From: UBA6770 sp965661115
GTDB lineage: Bacteria > Bacteroidota > Bacteroidia > Flavobacteriales_G > Salibacteraceae
Direction: 5' to 3'
NCBI GenBank assembly: GCA_965661115.1
Contig: CBFICO010000003.1
Coordinates: forward strand, 3,854 to 67,853
DNA length: 64,000 bases
The notes below the pieces were generated by a model. The model was not told where the DNA came from and made no database searches. It worked only from the letters and a program-made list of their open reading frames with translations. The translations under genes and the position numbers were made by a program. This document shows, piece after piece, positions 42,250 to 51,991 of this stretch (the stretch's first letter is position 1; each line of letters opens with the position of its first letter).

Positions 42250-42720
42250 TTGAGTTTGATTACTAGAGAAAAAATACAAGCGCTAATAAATGAGAAGTTG
42301 GAAGGTACTGATTTCTTTGTGGTTAGTATCGATATTTCACCTGCAAATAAAATTGTGGTAGAGATGGATGGAGACAATGGTTTCCCTATCAGCGAGTGTA
42401 TCAACTTTAGCCGTCAAATTGAGCATAATTTAGACAGAGAAGAGGAAGATTTTGCTCTCGAAGTAAGTTCTCCTGGTTTAACTAAACCGTTTAGACTTAC
42501 TCGACAGTATATTAAAAACTTGAATAAAAACGTTGAGGTTAAAACCAATGACGGAGATAAAATCAAGGGTAAGTTGATTGTGGCTGACGATGAAAAAATT
42601 ACTGTTCAAACTTCAAGGAAGGAGCGTTCAGAAAAGAAAAATAAAAAAGTCGAAGTGATTGAGGATGTTGAGTTGCTTCGAGAAAATATATTAGAAACAA
42701 AATTGGTTATAGAATTCTAA
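42250..42720 (+). CDS. rimP: Ribosome maturation factor RimP
   Basis: Needed for 30S subunit maturation. 156 residues with the RimP alpha/beta plus SH3-like layout: GTDFFVVSIDIS, CINFSRQIEHNLDREEEDFALEVSSPGLTKPF split in the signature region, and the C-terminal KLIVADDEKITVQTS barrel. There is no ATG between the leader hairpin and the first conserved residues. The start is taken as TTG at 42250 (MSLITREK) or the in-frame TTG at 42256. It leads rimP-nusA-infB, with 11 bases before nusA. Confidence 0.93.
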   Translation: MSLITREKIQALINEKLEGTDFFVVSIDISPANKIVVEMDGDNGFPISECINFSRQIEHNLDREEEDFALEVSSPGLTKPFRLTRQYIKNLNKNVEVKTNDGDKIKGKLIVADDEKITVQTSRKERSEKKNKKVEVIEDVELLRENILETKLVIEF

Positions 42721-42731
42721 ATTAGGTTGTT

Positions 42732-43970
42732 ATGAATACCATTGAATTAATTGAGTCGTTTTCAGACTTTAAGGATCTAAAAAACATTGACAGGGTTACT
42801 ATGATGAACATCGTTGAAGATGTTTTTAGAAGTGTTTTGGCAAAGCAATTTGGCGATGCAAACAACTTCGATGTAATTATTAACCCAGATAAAGGTGACC
42901 TTGAAATTTGGCACAACCGAGTTATTGTACCAGATGGTGAGGTTGAAGATCCAAATTCAGAGATTTCTTTAACCGACGCTAGAAAGATTGAGCCTGATTT
43001 TGAGGTTGATGAAGACGTTTCTGAAGAAGTTCAGATCGAAGATTTTGGTCGCCGTGCAGTATTGGCGTTAAGACAGAATCTTGCGGCTAGAATCCAGGAC
43101 CTAGAAAAAGACGGTATTTACAAAAAGTACAAAGATCGTGTTGGCGATATTGTTACTGGAGAGGTTTACCAAATTTGGAAAAAAGAGATTCTGCTTTTAG
43201 ATGATGATGGTAATGAATTGGTATTGCCAAAATCGGAGCAGATTCCATCGGATTACTTTAAGAAAGGAGATACTGTAAGAGCAGTTGTTACCAAAGTTGA
43301 GATGAGAAATAGCTCTCCAATTATTGTGCTTTCTCGTACTTCTCCTGCATTCCTCGAGCGTTTATTTGAAATGGAGGTGCCAGAAATTTTTGACGGGCTT
43401 ATTACCATCAAAAACATAGTTCGCGAACCAGGTGATAGAGCTAAAGTTGCTGTTGAGTCATACGACGATAGAATTGACCCCGTAGGAGCTTGTGTTGGAA
43501 TGAAAGGATCTAGAATTCATGGAATTGTGCGCGAGTTGAGAAACGAAAATATTGACGTAATTAACTTCACTACCAATCCGACTCTCTTCATTACGCGCTC
43601 TTTAAGCCCAGCTAAAATTTCAAACATCATTTTTGACGAAGACAACAAAAAGGCAGATGTTTACCTGAACGCAGATCAAGTTTCTTTGGCAATTGGTAAA
43701 GGCGGATTTAACATCAAATTAGCTAGTAGATTAACAGGTTATGAAATTGATGTTTATCGTGAAACTGATGCTGATTCTGACGATGTGAACTTAGATGAAT
43801 TCTCTGATGAAATCGAAGGTTGGGTATTAGACCAATTAAAAGGAATTGGTTTAGATACGGCTAGAAGCGTATTGGATCAAGATCCTGCAGACATCGTTAA
43901 AAGAGCTGATTTAGAAGAAGAAACAGTAGAAGAAGTTATAAATATTTTGAAGGCTGAATTCGAGGACTAA
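42732..43970 (+). CDS. nusA: Transcription termination/antitermination factor NusA
   Basis: A 412-residue NusA with the N-terminal RNA polymerase-binding domain (VTMMNIVEDVFRSVLAKQFG), the S1 region (GDIVTGEVYQIWKKEILLLD), then KH1 and KH2 domains seen as GACVGMKGSRIHGIVRELRNE and VSLAIGKGGFNIKLASRLTGY. A short C-terminal acidic region (LDQDPADIVKRADLEE) has HhH-type repeats. Cytoplasmic, binds nascent RNA and polymerase. It is 11 bases after rimP and is followed by infB. Confidence 0.98.
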   Translation: MNTIELIESFSDFKDLKNIDRVTMMNIVEDVFRSVLAKQFGDANNFDVIINPDKGDLEIWHNRVIVPDGEVEDPNSEISLTDARKIEPDFEVDEDVSEEVQIEDFGRRAVLALRQNLAARIQDLEKDGIYKKYKDRVGDIVTGEVYQIWKKEILLLDDDGNELVLPKSEQIPSDYFKKGDTVRAVVTKVEMRNSSPIIVLSRTSPAFLERLFEMEVPEIFDGLITIKNIVREPGDRAKVAVESYDDRIDPVGACVGMKGSRIHGIVRELRNENIDVINFTTNPTLFITRSLSPAKISNIIFDEDNKKADVYLNADQVSLAIGKGGFNIKLASRLTGYEIDVYRETDADSDDVNLDEFSDEIEGWVLDQLKGIGLDTARSVLDQDPADIVKRADLEEETVEEVINILKAEFED

Positions 43971-44000
43971 TGATGGTCTTTTAGCTTTTAAACAGAGTTT

Positions 44001-44008
44001 TATATTTG
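44001..44008 (+). promoter_or_regulatory. TAnnTTTG-type promoter box for infB
   Basis: TATATTTG matches TAnnTTTG exactly. It lies 48 bases before the infB ATG in the 85-base nusA-infB gap and would give infB its own transcript besides read-through. Confidence 0.4.
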
Positions 44009-44055
44009 CAACAATTGGAAAGGCTTGTAAAGTCTAAGGAACAGTAAAAAATTAT

Positions 44056-46824
44056 ATGGCAGCAGCGCACAGATTAAGTAAAGTAGCGAAAGAGCTAGGT
44101 GTTGGGGTAAGCACTATCACAGATTTTCTGACGGATAACGGAATTGAATGTGATGGGAGACCTACGGCAAAAATTGACGAAACCGCCTATAATCTTTTAC
44201 TTGAGCAATACTCTACAGACAAAAAAGCAAAAGAGAAATCTAAAGAGCTTTCACAAAATAGAGAGGAGCGAGTTACTATTACTATCGAAGATCAAAAAGC
44301 GGACAGCAAAGAAGAACGTTTTGAAGATGTTGATGAAATAGTAATTACCAATACGCAAGTAATACCAGTTGTTGACCTTCCACCTGTTCCAAAAGAAGAG
44401 CCAAAGGCAGAGGAAAAGAAAGAAGAAGAGAAACCTGTAGAGGAAGAAGGTGATGGCCCAAAGGTTTTAGGTCAAATAGACTTATCTTCAATTGATACTC
44501 GAACCAGACCCTCAAAAAAGAAAAAAGAAGCTGAAGAGGACAAAGCCAAGGTAGAAGCTGAGAAAAAAGCTAAGGCTGCTGAGGCTAAAGCTAAAGCGGA
44601 AGCAGAAGCAAAGAAAGAGGCTGAGAAAAAAGAACCTGCAGCTCCTGAAAAGCCTGAGCGAATTGAAACGAAAGTTGAAAAATTGGCTGGACCTAAGCAT
44701 ACTGGACAGGTTATCGATTTAAGTAAATTCCAGAAGCCTAAAAAAGCTAAGCCCGTAGCTTCTTCAAATGAGGATAAAGATACAGAGGCAGGAAAGAAAA
44801 AACGTAGAAAACGTATTCGCGTTGGTGGTCCAAATGTAATTCAGTCCGAAAAACACAGAAAGGATAACCGAGGAAAAGGAAAAGGTAGAGGAAGAAGAAA
44901 TGAGCCTCAACCTGAAGTTTCTCAGGAAGATATTCAAAAAGAAATTAAAGAAACACTGGCACGGTTAAGTGGTGGCGGTGGTAAATCTAAATCTGCTAAG
45001 TTCAGAAAAGCTAAGCGTGATGCAGTGAGTCAGCAAGCTGAAGAAGAACTGCAAAAAGCAGAAGAAGAAAAGAGCATCTTAAGAGTAACCGAATTTGTTA
45101 CTGCAAACGAATTGGCAACGCTAATGAATGTATCGGTAAACGATATTATTTCTGCGTGTATGTCTCTTGGGATGTTCGTATCTATTAATCAACGTTTAGA
45201 TGCGGAAACCCTGACCGTTGTAGCCGATGAGTTTGGATTTACGGTTGAATTTACTACTGATGAAATTGATGAAGGAGAATTGGTTGAAGCTGATGCTGAA
45301 GAAAATCTAGTTACTCGTCCACCAATTGTTACGGTAATGGGTCACGTTGACCATGGTAAGACATCCTTGCTAGATTATGTGCGTAGAGAAAATGTAATTG
45401 CAGGAGAAGCCGGTGGAATTACACAGCATATCGGAGCTTACAGAGTTCAGTTAGAGAGTGGTAATACTATTGCTTTCTTAGATACTCCAGGTCACGAGGC
45501 GTTTACAGCAATGCGTTCTAGAGGTGCTCAAGTTACCGATATTGCAATTATTGTAATTTCTGCAGACGATAGAATTATGCCTCAAACAAAAGAGGCCATT
45601 AACCATGCTCAAGCGGCAGATGTGCCTATCATTTTTGCAATTAACAAGATTGATAAGGATGGCGCTAATCCAGAGAAAATTAAAGAGGAATTAGCTTCGA
45701 TGAATTTCTTGGTGGAAGATTGGGGTGGTAAATTCCAGTCTCAAGATATATCTGCTAAAAACGGAACCAACGTTAATGAATTGATGGAAAAGGTAGTGCT
45801 TGAAGCAGAGCTGCTCGAGCTAAAAGCCGATCCAAAGAAACGTGCGGAAGGCACCGTAATTGAAGCTTCCCTGGATAAAGGAAAAGGTTACGTTTCAACC
45901 TTACTGGTCCAAGGTGGAACTTTAAAGGTCGGTGATATCTTCTTAGCGGGAGCTCATACGGGTAGAATTAAAGCCATGTTTAATGAGCGAGGCAATAATG
46001 TTATCGAAGCGGGTCCTTCAACGCCAGTTAGTGTTCTTGGTTTGAACGGAGCTCCGAGTGCTGGTGATAAGTTTACAGTGATGGACGATGAAAGAGAAGC
46101 GAGAAACATTGCGCAAAAGCGTTCTCAGTTGCAGCGTGAACAAGGTGTTAGAACTCAAAAACATATTACGTTAGACGAAATTGGAAGACGTATTGCAATT
46201 GGCGATTTCCAAGAGCTTAACGTAATTGTTAAAGGTGATGTTGATGGATCTATCGAGGCGCTTTCTGATTCTTTACTAAACCTTTCTACAGAGCAAATTC
46301 AGGTGAATATCATTCACAAGTCTGTTGGTCAAATTAGTGAGTCTGATGTGTTGTTGGCATCTGCCTCTAACGCAATTATTATCGGATTCCAAGTTCGACC
46401 TTCGACTAATGCGCGTGTTATTGCTGAGAAAGAAGAAATAGATATCAGATTGTACTCAATTATTTACGATGCTATTGATGAGGTTAAGCAGGCTATGGAA
46501 GGAATGCTTAAGCCAAAAGTTGAAGAGCGGGTAGTTTGTAATATTGAAGTGCGTGAAACATTCAAGATTTCTAAAGTTGGAACAATCGCTGGTTGTTTTG
46601 TATTAAACGGAACGGTTACTAGAAACACCAAGGTAAGATTGATTCGCGATGGTATTGTTCAGTACACCGGTGCTTTAGGTTCACTTAAACGTTTTAAAGA
46701 TGACGTTAAAGAAGTGAAGAAAGGGTTTGAGTGTGGATTGAACATCGAAAACTACAATGATATTAAAGTTGGCGATATCATTGAAGGTTACGAAGAAGTA
46801 GAGGTTAAGCAGAAGCTAGGTTAG
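44056..46824 (+). CDS. infB: Translation initiation factor IF-2
   Basis: A 922-residue GTPase that brings fMet-tRNA to the ribosome. The N-terminal IF2N domain (HRLSKVAKELGVGVSTITDF) is followed by about 300 residues of Lys/Glu/Ala-rich linker. A second IF2N-like part (TEFVTANELATLMNVSVNDI) precedes the G domain with VMGHVDHGKTSLLDYVR, FLDTPGHEAFTAMR and INKIDKDGANP. C-terminal domains end with LKRFKDDVKEVKKGFECGLN. Its TAG stop overlaps the SPOR gene stop by 4 bases. Start ATG 44056. Confidence 0.98.
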   Translation: MAAAHRLSKVAKELGVGVSTITDFLTDNGIECDGRPTAKIDETAYNLLLEQYSTDKKAKEKSKELSQNREERVTITIEDQKADSKEERFEDVDEIVITNTQVIPVVDLPPVPKEEPKAEEKKEEEKPVEEEGDGPKVLGQIDLSSIDTRTRPSKKKKEAEEDKAKVEAEKKAKAAEAKAKAEAEAKKEAEKKEPAAPEKPERIETKVEKLAGPKHTGQVIDLSKFQKPKKAKPVASSNEDKDTEAGKKKRRKRIRVGGPNVIQSEKHRKDNRGKGKGRGRRNEPQPEVSQEDIQKEIKETLARLSGGGGKSKSAKFRKAKRDAVSQQAEEELQKAEEEKSILRVTEFVTANELATLMNVSVNDIISACMSLGMFVSINQRLDAETLTVVADEFGFTVEFTTDEIDEGELVEADAEENLVTRPPIVTVMGHVDHGKTSLLDYVRRENVIAGEAGGITQHIGAYRVQLESGNTIAFLDTPGHEAFTAMRSRGAQVTDIAIIVISADDRIMPQTKEAINHAQAADVPIIFAINKIDKDGANPEKIKEELASMNFLVEDWGGKFQSQDISAKNGTNVNELMEKVVLEAELLELKADPKKRAEGTVIEASLDKGKGYVSTLLVQGGTLKVGDIFLAGAHTGRIKAMFNERGNNVIEAGPSTPVSVLGLNGAPSAGDKFTVMDDEREARNIAQKRSQLQREQGVRTQKHITLDEIGRRIAIGDFQELNVIVKGDVDGSIEALSDSLLNLSTEQIQVNIIHKSVGQISESDVLLASASNAIIIGFQVRPSTNARVIAEKEEIDIRLYSIIYDAIDEVKQAMEGMLKPKVEERVVCNIEVRETFKISKVGTIAGCFVLNGTVTRNTKVRLIRDGIVQYTGALGSLKRFKDDVKEVKKGFECGLNIENYNDIKVGDIIEGYEEVEVKQKLG

Positions 46825-47294
46825 TCTTCCTTTTCAGTTTCTTGTTCTGAGAGTAGAGGCGGTAAATTAATATCGTCTTTCACCACAAAAGCATCTGGAA
46901 AATTTTCTTGTAATTCTATAAAGAATCGCTCAGCTTCGAGGCGAGTTCTAAAGTCACCTACGCGAACTTTAAAAGCTGGCTTTTTGTGCACAACATAAGC
47001 GGGAACTTCATTGTATATCTTTAAAAACTCAGCCTGTACCTCGTTTGCCTGGTTAAAACTATTAGGGCCTGATGAGCTAAATAATTGGAGTCGATAACCT
47101 TCAATGGTTTGGTTGTTTTCGTTGTAGGATTTTACCCTGTTTTCCATTTCTATTAAGCGCTCATCACCAACTATTTCAATTTCGTCATTCTTTTCAATAG
47201 TGGTTTTATTTGGGTTATTAGCCGGAACTTGAGCGAATAGCGCTGAGCAGAACGTGATACCTACTAGGGTGAAATAAAATCTTGATGTATGCAT
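46821..47294 (-). CDS. Exported SPOR-domain protein
   Basis: About 157 residues when started at MHTSRFYFTLVGITF (47294). The open frame reaches 47336, but the earlier start lengthens the signal implausibly. The signal is cut near LFAQV. The C-terminal part is a SPOR domain: GYRLQLFSSSGPNSFNQANE and VHKKPAFKVRVGDFRTRLEAERFF, which binds denuded peptidoglycan at the division site. It is convergent with infB, with a stop overlap. Confidence 0.85.
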   Translation of the reverse strand: MHTSRFYFTLVGITFCSALFAQVPANNPNKTTIEKNDEIEIVGDERLIEMENRVKSYNENNQTIEGYRLQLFSSSGPNSFNQANEVQAEFLKIYNEVPAYVVHKKPAFKVRVGDFRTRLEAERFFIELQENFPDAFVVKDDINLPPLLSEQETEKED

Positions 47295-47462
47295 AACAGA
47301 CAATTGAAAAAACGAAAGTAATTTTCTTTCTAGCACCTTTCATTCCAAAAGCATATTTCTGACTTTTAATAAGTTGACATTTATCATAATTTAGAATCAT
47401 TCTAAATTAATTGAACGCATTCAAAAAGAATAGGCCTACTGAACCTGACTTAACGTTTATTA

Positions 47463-47470
47463 TAAATTTG
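47463..47470 (+). promoter_or_regulatory. TAnnTTTG-type promoter box for the act-cox operon
   Basis: TAAATTTG matches TAnnTTTG exactly, 58 bases before the actA ATG at 47529. This is the only such box between the SPOR gene and actA, so it is the best candidate for driving the whole actABCDEF-coxBA unit. Confidence 0.5.
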
Positions 47471-47528
47471 CGCTTTAAGTAAAATTGGGGTTGTTAAGAG
47501 ATAATTTCGGTTGAAAATCTTTAAAAAT

Positions 47529-48779
47529 ATGAGCAAATTACAAAGGGCAATTCGGCCCTTAACCTACTCGCTTTCAGTTATTTTCTTTTCGTTTTTGCTG
47601 TCTAATTCTGCTATTGCACAAGACGGTGAAAAGCTGTTTAAAGCAAACTGTGCTTCTTGTCATAAATTAAACAAGAAGCTGATTGGGCCTGCGCTTTCAG
47701 GTGTTGCAGAGCGTTGGGAAGACAAAGAGGCGTTGTATGCTTGGATAAAGAATTCACAAGATTATTTAAAGAAAAATCCAGATGATTCTTATGCTCAAGA
47801 ATTATTTGTTGAGTATAACAAATCTGTTATGACAGCACAGGCAGTTTCAGACGCTGAAATTGATGCGATTCTTGCTTATATAGCCAATCCTCCCGAGGAT
47901 GTTGTTTTAACACCTACTCCTGGTCCGGAAACGGCTACTGCACCTGCAGAAGATTATTCAACTTACTGGATGTTAGGATTGGTGGTTGTGCTTTTAATTG
48001 TTGTAAAGGTGTTTTCTGGTGTTAAAACAAGTTTAGCTTCAGTAAAAGCTCAAATCAATGGTGAGGAAGCGCCGGAAGAAAAAGGTCCTATTGCAGGTCT
48101 TAAAGATTGGATTGTAAATAACAAAAGAACTACAGTAGCTATAGTGGTTGTTGTTTTGGCGGCATTCTCAGTTAAGGGCTGGTTTGTTGTTAAAGATATT
48201 GGAGTTTATCAAGGGTATGCTCCGGAGCAGCCTATTAAATTTTCGCACAAGATTCATGCAGGAGATAACGCAATCGAATGTGGTTACTGTCACCATTCTG
48301 CTTACAAAGGAAAAAATGCTGGAATTCCTTCGGTGAATGTTTGTATGAACTGTCATAAAGGGATTTCAGAAGGTAAAGTTGATGGAACAACTGAAATCGC
48401 TAAGATTTATGATGCGGCAGGTTGGGATCCAGAACAACAAGCTTACACTGGGGTTGAAAAGCCAATTAAGTGGATCAGAATTCATAATCTTCCAGATCAT
48501 GCTTATTTCAATCACTCACAGCACGTTGTAGTAGGTAAGCAAAAGTGTCAAACTTGTCATGGCGAGGTTGAAGAGTATGGCTATCCAATGAAGCAGTTCG
48601 CGCCACTTACAATGGGCTGGTGTATTAACTGTCACAGAGAAACCTCTGTTGCTATGGAAGGAAATGAGTATTACACCAAAATTCATAAAGAACTTTTGGA
48701 GCGATATAAAGATGAGAAAATCGAAGCCTTTACGGTTAAGCATATCGGCGGCTTGGAGTGTGCAAAATGTCATTATTAA
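47529..48779 (+). CDS. actA: Alternative complex III cytochrome c subunit ActA, fused mono-heme domain
   Basis: A multiheme membrane cytochrome c of the quinol-oxidising alternative complex III. Start at ATG 47529, since MSKLQRAIRPLTYS starts a plausible signal; the in-frame TTG at 47511 adds six residues. An N-terminal mono-heme domain (CASCH near residue 41), two membrane helices around residues 140-200, then a pentaheme section with CGYCH, CMNCH, CQTCH, CINCH and CAKCH. That makes six CxxCH in all. Many ActA proteins are pentaheme only. Periplasmic haem region with membrane anchor. First gene of a nine-gene electron-transfer stretch. Confidence 0.93.
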   Translation: MSKLQRAIRPLTYSLSVIFFSFLLSNSAIAQDGEKLFKANCASCHKLNKKLIGPALSGVAERWEDKEALYAWIKNSQDYLKKNPDDSYAQELFVEYNKSVMTAQAVSDAEIDAILAYIANPPEDVVLTPTPGPETATAPAEDYSTYWMLGLVVVLLIVVKVFSGVKTSLASVKAQINGEEAPEEKGPIAGLKDWIVNNKRTTVAIVVVVLAAFSVKGWFVVKDIGVYQGYAPEQPIKFSHKIHAGDNAIECGYCHHSAYKGKNAGIPSVNVCMNCHKGISEGKVDGTTEIAKIYDAAGWDPEQQAYTGVEKPIKWIRIHNLPDHAYFNHSQHVVVGKQKCQTCHGEVEEYGYPMKQFAPLTMGWCINCHRETSVAMEGNEYYTKIHKELLERYKDEKIEAFTVKHIGGLECAKCHY

Positions 48780-48799
48780 ACTAAGATCACCTAAGAATT

Positions 48800-51700
48800 A
48801 TGAGTGATAAGAAATATTGGAACAGTGTAGATCATTTAAAGGAAGAACCTTTATTTGTTGAAGAAGCACAAAAAGAGTTTTCAGAAGCAATTCCTGTTGA
48901 GGATTTTCTAAGTAAGTCAAACTTATCAGATACGTCTGCTTCTAGAAGAGATTTCTTGAAATTTATGGGCTTCAGTTTGGGTGCCGCTACATTAGCAGCA
49001 TGTGAAACTCCGGTTGTTAAATCTATACCTTACGTAGTAAAGCCAGAAGAAGTAACTCCTGGTGTTGCTAATTGGTACGCTTCTTCATTTGCAAGAAACG
49101 GGGAGTTCTCTAGTATCTTGGTTAAGACTAGAGAAGGTCGACCAATTTTCGTAAAAGCAAACGATGCTTACCCTGATGCAATGCGCGGTGTAACTGCTCG
49201 TGTTAACGCTTCAGTAATTGAGCTTTACGACGATAATAGATATCAGAAACCACAGCAAGGCGGCGCTGATGCTTCTTGGACGGATGTTGATTCAACCGTA
49301 ATGAACAAATTGGCTGCCATTAAAGAAAAGGGTGGTACAGTTAAGGTGGTTACAGAATCTACTAGTTCTCCTAGCACTAAAGCTGCATTAGCTAAATTCG
49401 ATGAAATGTTTGCTTCTGAAAAAGAAGTGGAAATTTTTGATGAAATGGGTGATGTAACTGGAACGGCTATGGTTAAGGATAGTGCAGTTGTTACTTACGA
49501 CCCCATCAATTACAACGGTTTAATTAACGCTAACCAAAGAGATTTTGGTATTGCAGCCGTTCCTACTTATGACTTTTCAAAAGCAAAAGCTATTGTATCT
49601 TTAGATGCTGATTTCTTAGGCGGTTGGTTAGATACCGTAGCGTATTCTAAGGGATATACTCAACGAAGAAATCCTGCTGGTGCATGGATGTCTAAACATT
49701 TCCAGTTTGAGACAAACCTTACACTATCAGGTTCCAACGCAGACGTACGAGGAGCTATTAAGCCAAGTGACATAGGAAACGCAGCAAAAATGTTACACGG
49801 CGCAGTTGCAAAACTAGCTGGAGCTGCAGGTGCTTCAGGGTCTTTATCTGATGATGATAATGGTGTTGCGGATAAAATTAATAACGCTGCGAAAGAACTT
49901 TGGGCTGCTAAAGGTAAGTCCTTAGTAGTTTGTGGTTCTGATGATGCAAACGTACAGCAAGTAGTTAACAGCATTAACAATATGTTAGGCAATTACGGTG
50001 CTACCATAAGAATGGATCGTGCCTACAATGTTGTTGAGGCTAACAGCTCAATGTCTTCATTGATTAAAGATATGAACGCTGGTAAAGTAGATGGAGTAAT
50101 ATTCATGTCTGCTAATCCAGTATACTCGGTAGCAGGATTTAGTGATGCTTTAGCAAAAGTTGGTTTCAAGGTTTCTACTTCTGATAGACCAGATGAAACC
50201 TCAGTTTTGTGTGATGTTGTTTGTCCAGATCACTTTTACTTAGAAGCTTGGAACGACCATAATCCATATACTGGTTTATACACATTGCAACAACCTTCAA
50301 TTAGACCTTTGTTTAAGACAAGAGCAGCTCAGGAATCTATTTTGAAATGGTCTGGAGTTAATTCTTCTTACTACGACTTTATTAAGTCAACTTGGATGAG
50401 TACTGCCTTCGCTGGTTCAGATGCTATGACTGCCGAAACGCAGTGGAATAACGCTGTTCAGTCTGGTGTATTTAATGCGCTAAAAGGAGAATCTGCTGCT
50501 ATTAACTATACAGATAATGGCGCTGCAGCTGCTGGAAGAATTAAAGCTAGCGGTGGTGGTACAGAGGTTAAATTCTACATCAAAGGTTCAGTAGGTAATG
50601 GTGCACAAGCTAATAACCCTCACTTACAAGAGCTCCCAGACCCCATCACTAAAATTTCGTGGGACAACTATGTTACCATGAATCCAGTTGAAATGGTTGA
50701 AGCGGGTTACGAAACAAAAACAGCTCAGCAGACTCCTGCTAACATGGTTACTGTAACCGTGAATAATGTGACGCTTGAGTTGCCTGTTGTTTCTGCTCCA
50801 GGACAAAAAGTTGGAACTATTGGTATTGCCTTAGGATACGGTAGAACTGTATCCGGAGATGCAGGTAAAATTGGGGTAAATGCTTATCCGGCTCTTTCAA
50901 TGAATGGTGGTAATGCAGTTTATTCTGCTGCTAATGCAACTGTTGCGGATACAGGAAAAACATATCAAATAGCTTCAGTTCAAACTCATCATACAATGAT
51001 GGGTCGTAAGATTGTTAATGAGACTAATCTTAGTACTTATAAGTCTATTGATAAGAATGACGATAAGAAAGGATGGAATAAAGACGCTATTCTTGCGGAT
51101 GCTTTTGGTAAAAAGCGACCTGTAAAAGAGCTTAATCTCTGGGTTGATCACGCTATTGAAAAAGGTCACCGTTGGGGAATGTCTATAGATCTTAACTCAT
51201 GTACCGGTTGTGGTGCTTGTGTTACTGCATGTCATATAGAAAACAATGTTCCTGTTGTTGGAAAAGATGAAATCCGCAGAACTAGAAGTATGTTCTGGTT
51301 AAGAGTGGATAGATACTTCTCTAGTGACATGTCTAAAGAAAAAGGAAAAGAAGAGGGAGTAGGTATTATCGATACTTACAAGCAAATGGAAGATCCTTCA
51401 CGCTATCCAGAGGTTGTGTTTCAGCCTGTAATGTGTCAGCACTGTAATCACGCTCCTTGTGAAACTGTTTGTCCGGTTGCTGCAACTACACACAGTGAGG
51501 AAGGTTTAAACCAGATGACTTATAACCGTTGTGTTGGTACAAGATATTGTGCTAATAACTGTCCTTATAAAGTAAGACGATTTAACTGGTTTAACTACAA
51601 TAAAGATTCGAAGTTTACTGGAATTAATCCAGCTCAAAACGAACTACAAAGAATGGTTCTTAATCCAGACGTTGTAGTTAGATCCAGAGGGGTTATTGAA

Positions 51701-51967
51701 AAATGTAGTTTCTGTGTTCAAAAGATTCAAGCTGGTAAATTGGTAGCTAAAAAGGCTGGAAGACCAGTTGAAGATGGCGATGTGGTTAGTGCATGCGCAG
51801 ATGCTTGTCCTACAAATGCAATTCAGTTTGGGGATTTAAATGATGGTAATTCTGCAGTAAGAGCGAACTTCGATGATGATCGTTCATACTTTATGGCAGA
51901 AGAGGTTGGTACTCAGCCTAACGTTGCCTACATGACCAAGGTTAGAAACACAGATAATTTAGTTTAA
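48800..51967 (+). CDS. actB: Alternative complex III iron-sulfur subunit ActB (Tat-exported)
   Basis: A 1055-residue fusion of a molybdopterin-like (Mo-lacking) domain and a ferredoxin-like domain. The Tat signal is SRRDFLKFMGFSLGAATLAAC near residue 50, with a lipobox-like Cys. The molybdopterin-like domain fills the middle. The C-terminal domain has four cluster motifs: CTGCGACVTACH, CQHCNHAPCETVCP, CVGTRYCANNCPY and CSFCVQKIQ...CADACPTNA, consistent with three [4Fe-4S] and one [3Fe-4S]. 20 bases after actA. Periplasmic side of the complex. Confidence 0.96.
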   Translation: MSDKKYWNSVDHLKEEPLFVEEAQKEFSEAIPVEDFLSKSNLSDTSASRRDFLKFMGFSLGAATLAACETPVVKSIPYVVKPEEVTPGVANWYASSFARNGEFSSILVKTREGRPIFVKANDAYPDAMRGVTARVNASVIELYDDNRYQKPQQGGADASWTDVDSTVMNKLAAIKEKGGTVKVVTESTSSPSTKAALAKFDEMFASEKEVEIFDEMGDVTGTAMVKDSAVVTYDPINYNGLINANQRDFGIAAVPTYDFSKAKAIVSLDADFLGGWLDTVAYSKGYTQRRNPAGAWMSKHFQFETNLTLSGSNADVRGAIKPSDIGNAAKMLHGAVAKLAGAAGASGSLSDDDNGVADKINNAAKELWAAKGKSLVVCGSDDANVQQVVNSINNMLGNYGATIRMDRAYNVVEANSSMSSLIKDMNAGKVDGVIFMSANPVYSVAGFSDALAKVGFKVSTSDRPDETSVLCDVVCPDHFYLEAWNDHNPYTGLYTLQQPSIRPLFKTRAAQESILKWSGVNSSYYDFIKSTWMSTAFAGSDAMTAETQWNNAVQSGVFNALKGESAAINYTDNGAAAAGRIKASGGGTEVKFYIKGSVGNGAQANNPHLQELPDPITKISWDNYVTMNPVEMVEAGYETKTAQQTPANMVTVTVNNVTLELPVVSAPGQKVGTIGIALGYGRTVSGDAGKIGVNAYPALSMNGGNAVYSAANATVADTGKTYQIASVQTHHTMMGRKIVNETNLSTYKSIDKNDDKKGWNKDAILADAFGKKRPVKELNLWVDHAIEKGHRWGMSIDLNSCTGCGACVTACHIENNVPVVGKDEIRRTRSMFWLRVDRYFSSDMSKEKGKEEGVGIIDTYKQMEDPSRYPEVVFQPVMCQHCNHAPCETVCPVAATTHSEEGLNQMTYNRCVGTRYCANNCPYKVRRFNWFNYNKDSKFTGINPAQNELQRMVLNPDVVVRSRGVIEKCSFCVQKIQAGKLVAKKAGRPVEDGDVVSACADACPTNAIQFGDLNDGNSAVRANFDDDRSYFMAEEVGTQPNVAYMTKVRNTDNLV

Positions 51968-51991
51968 TAGATTCAAGAAAAATAATTATCC

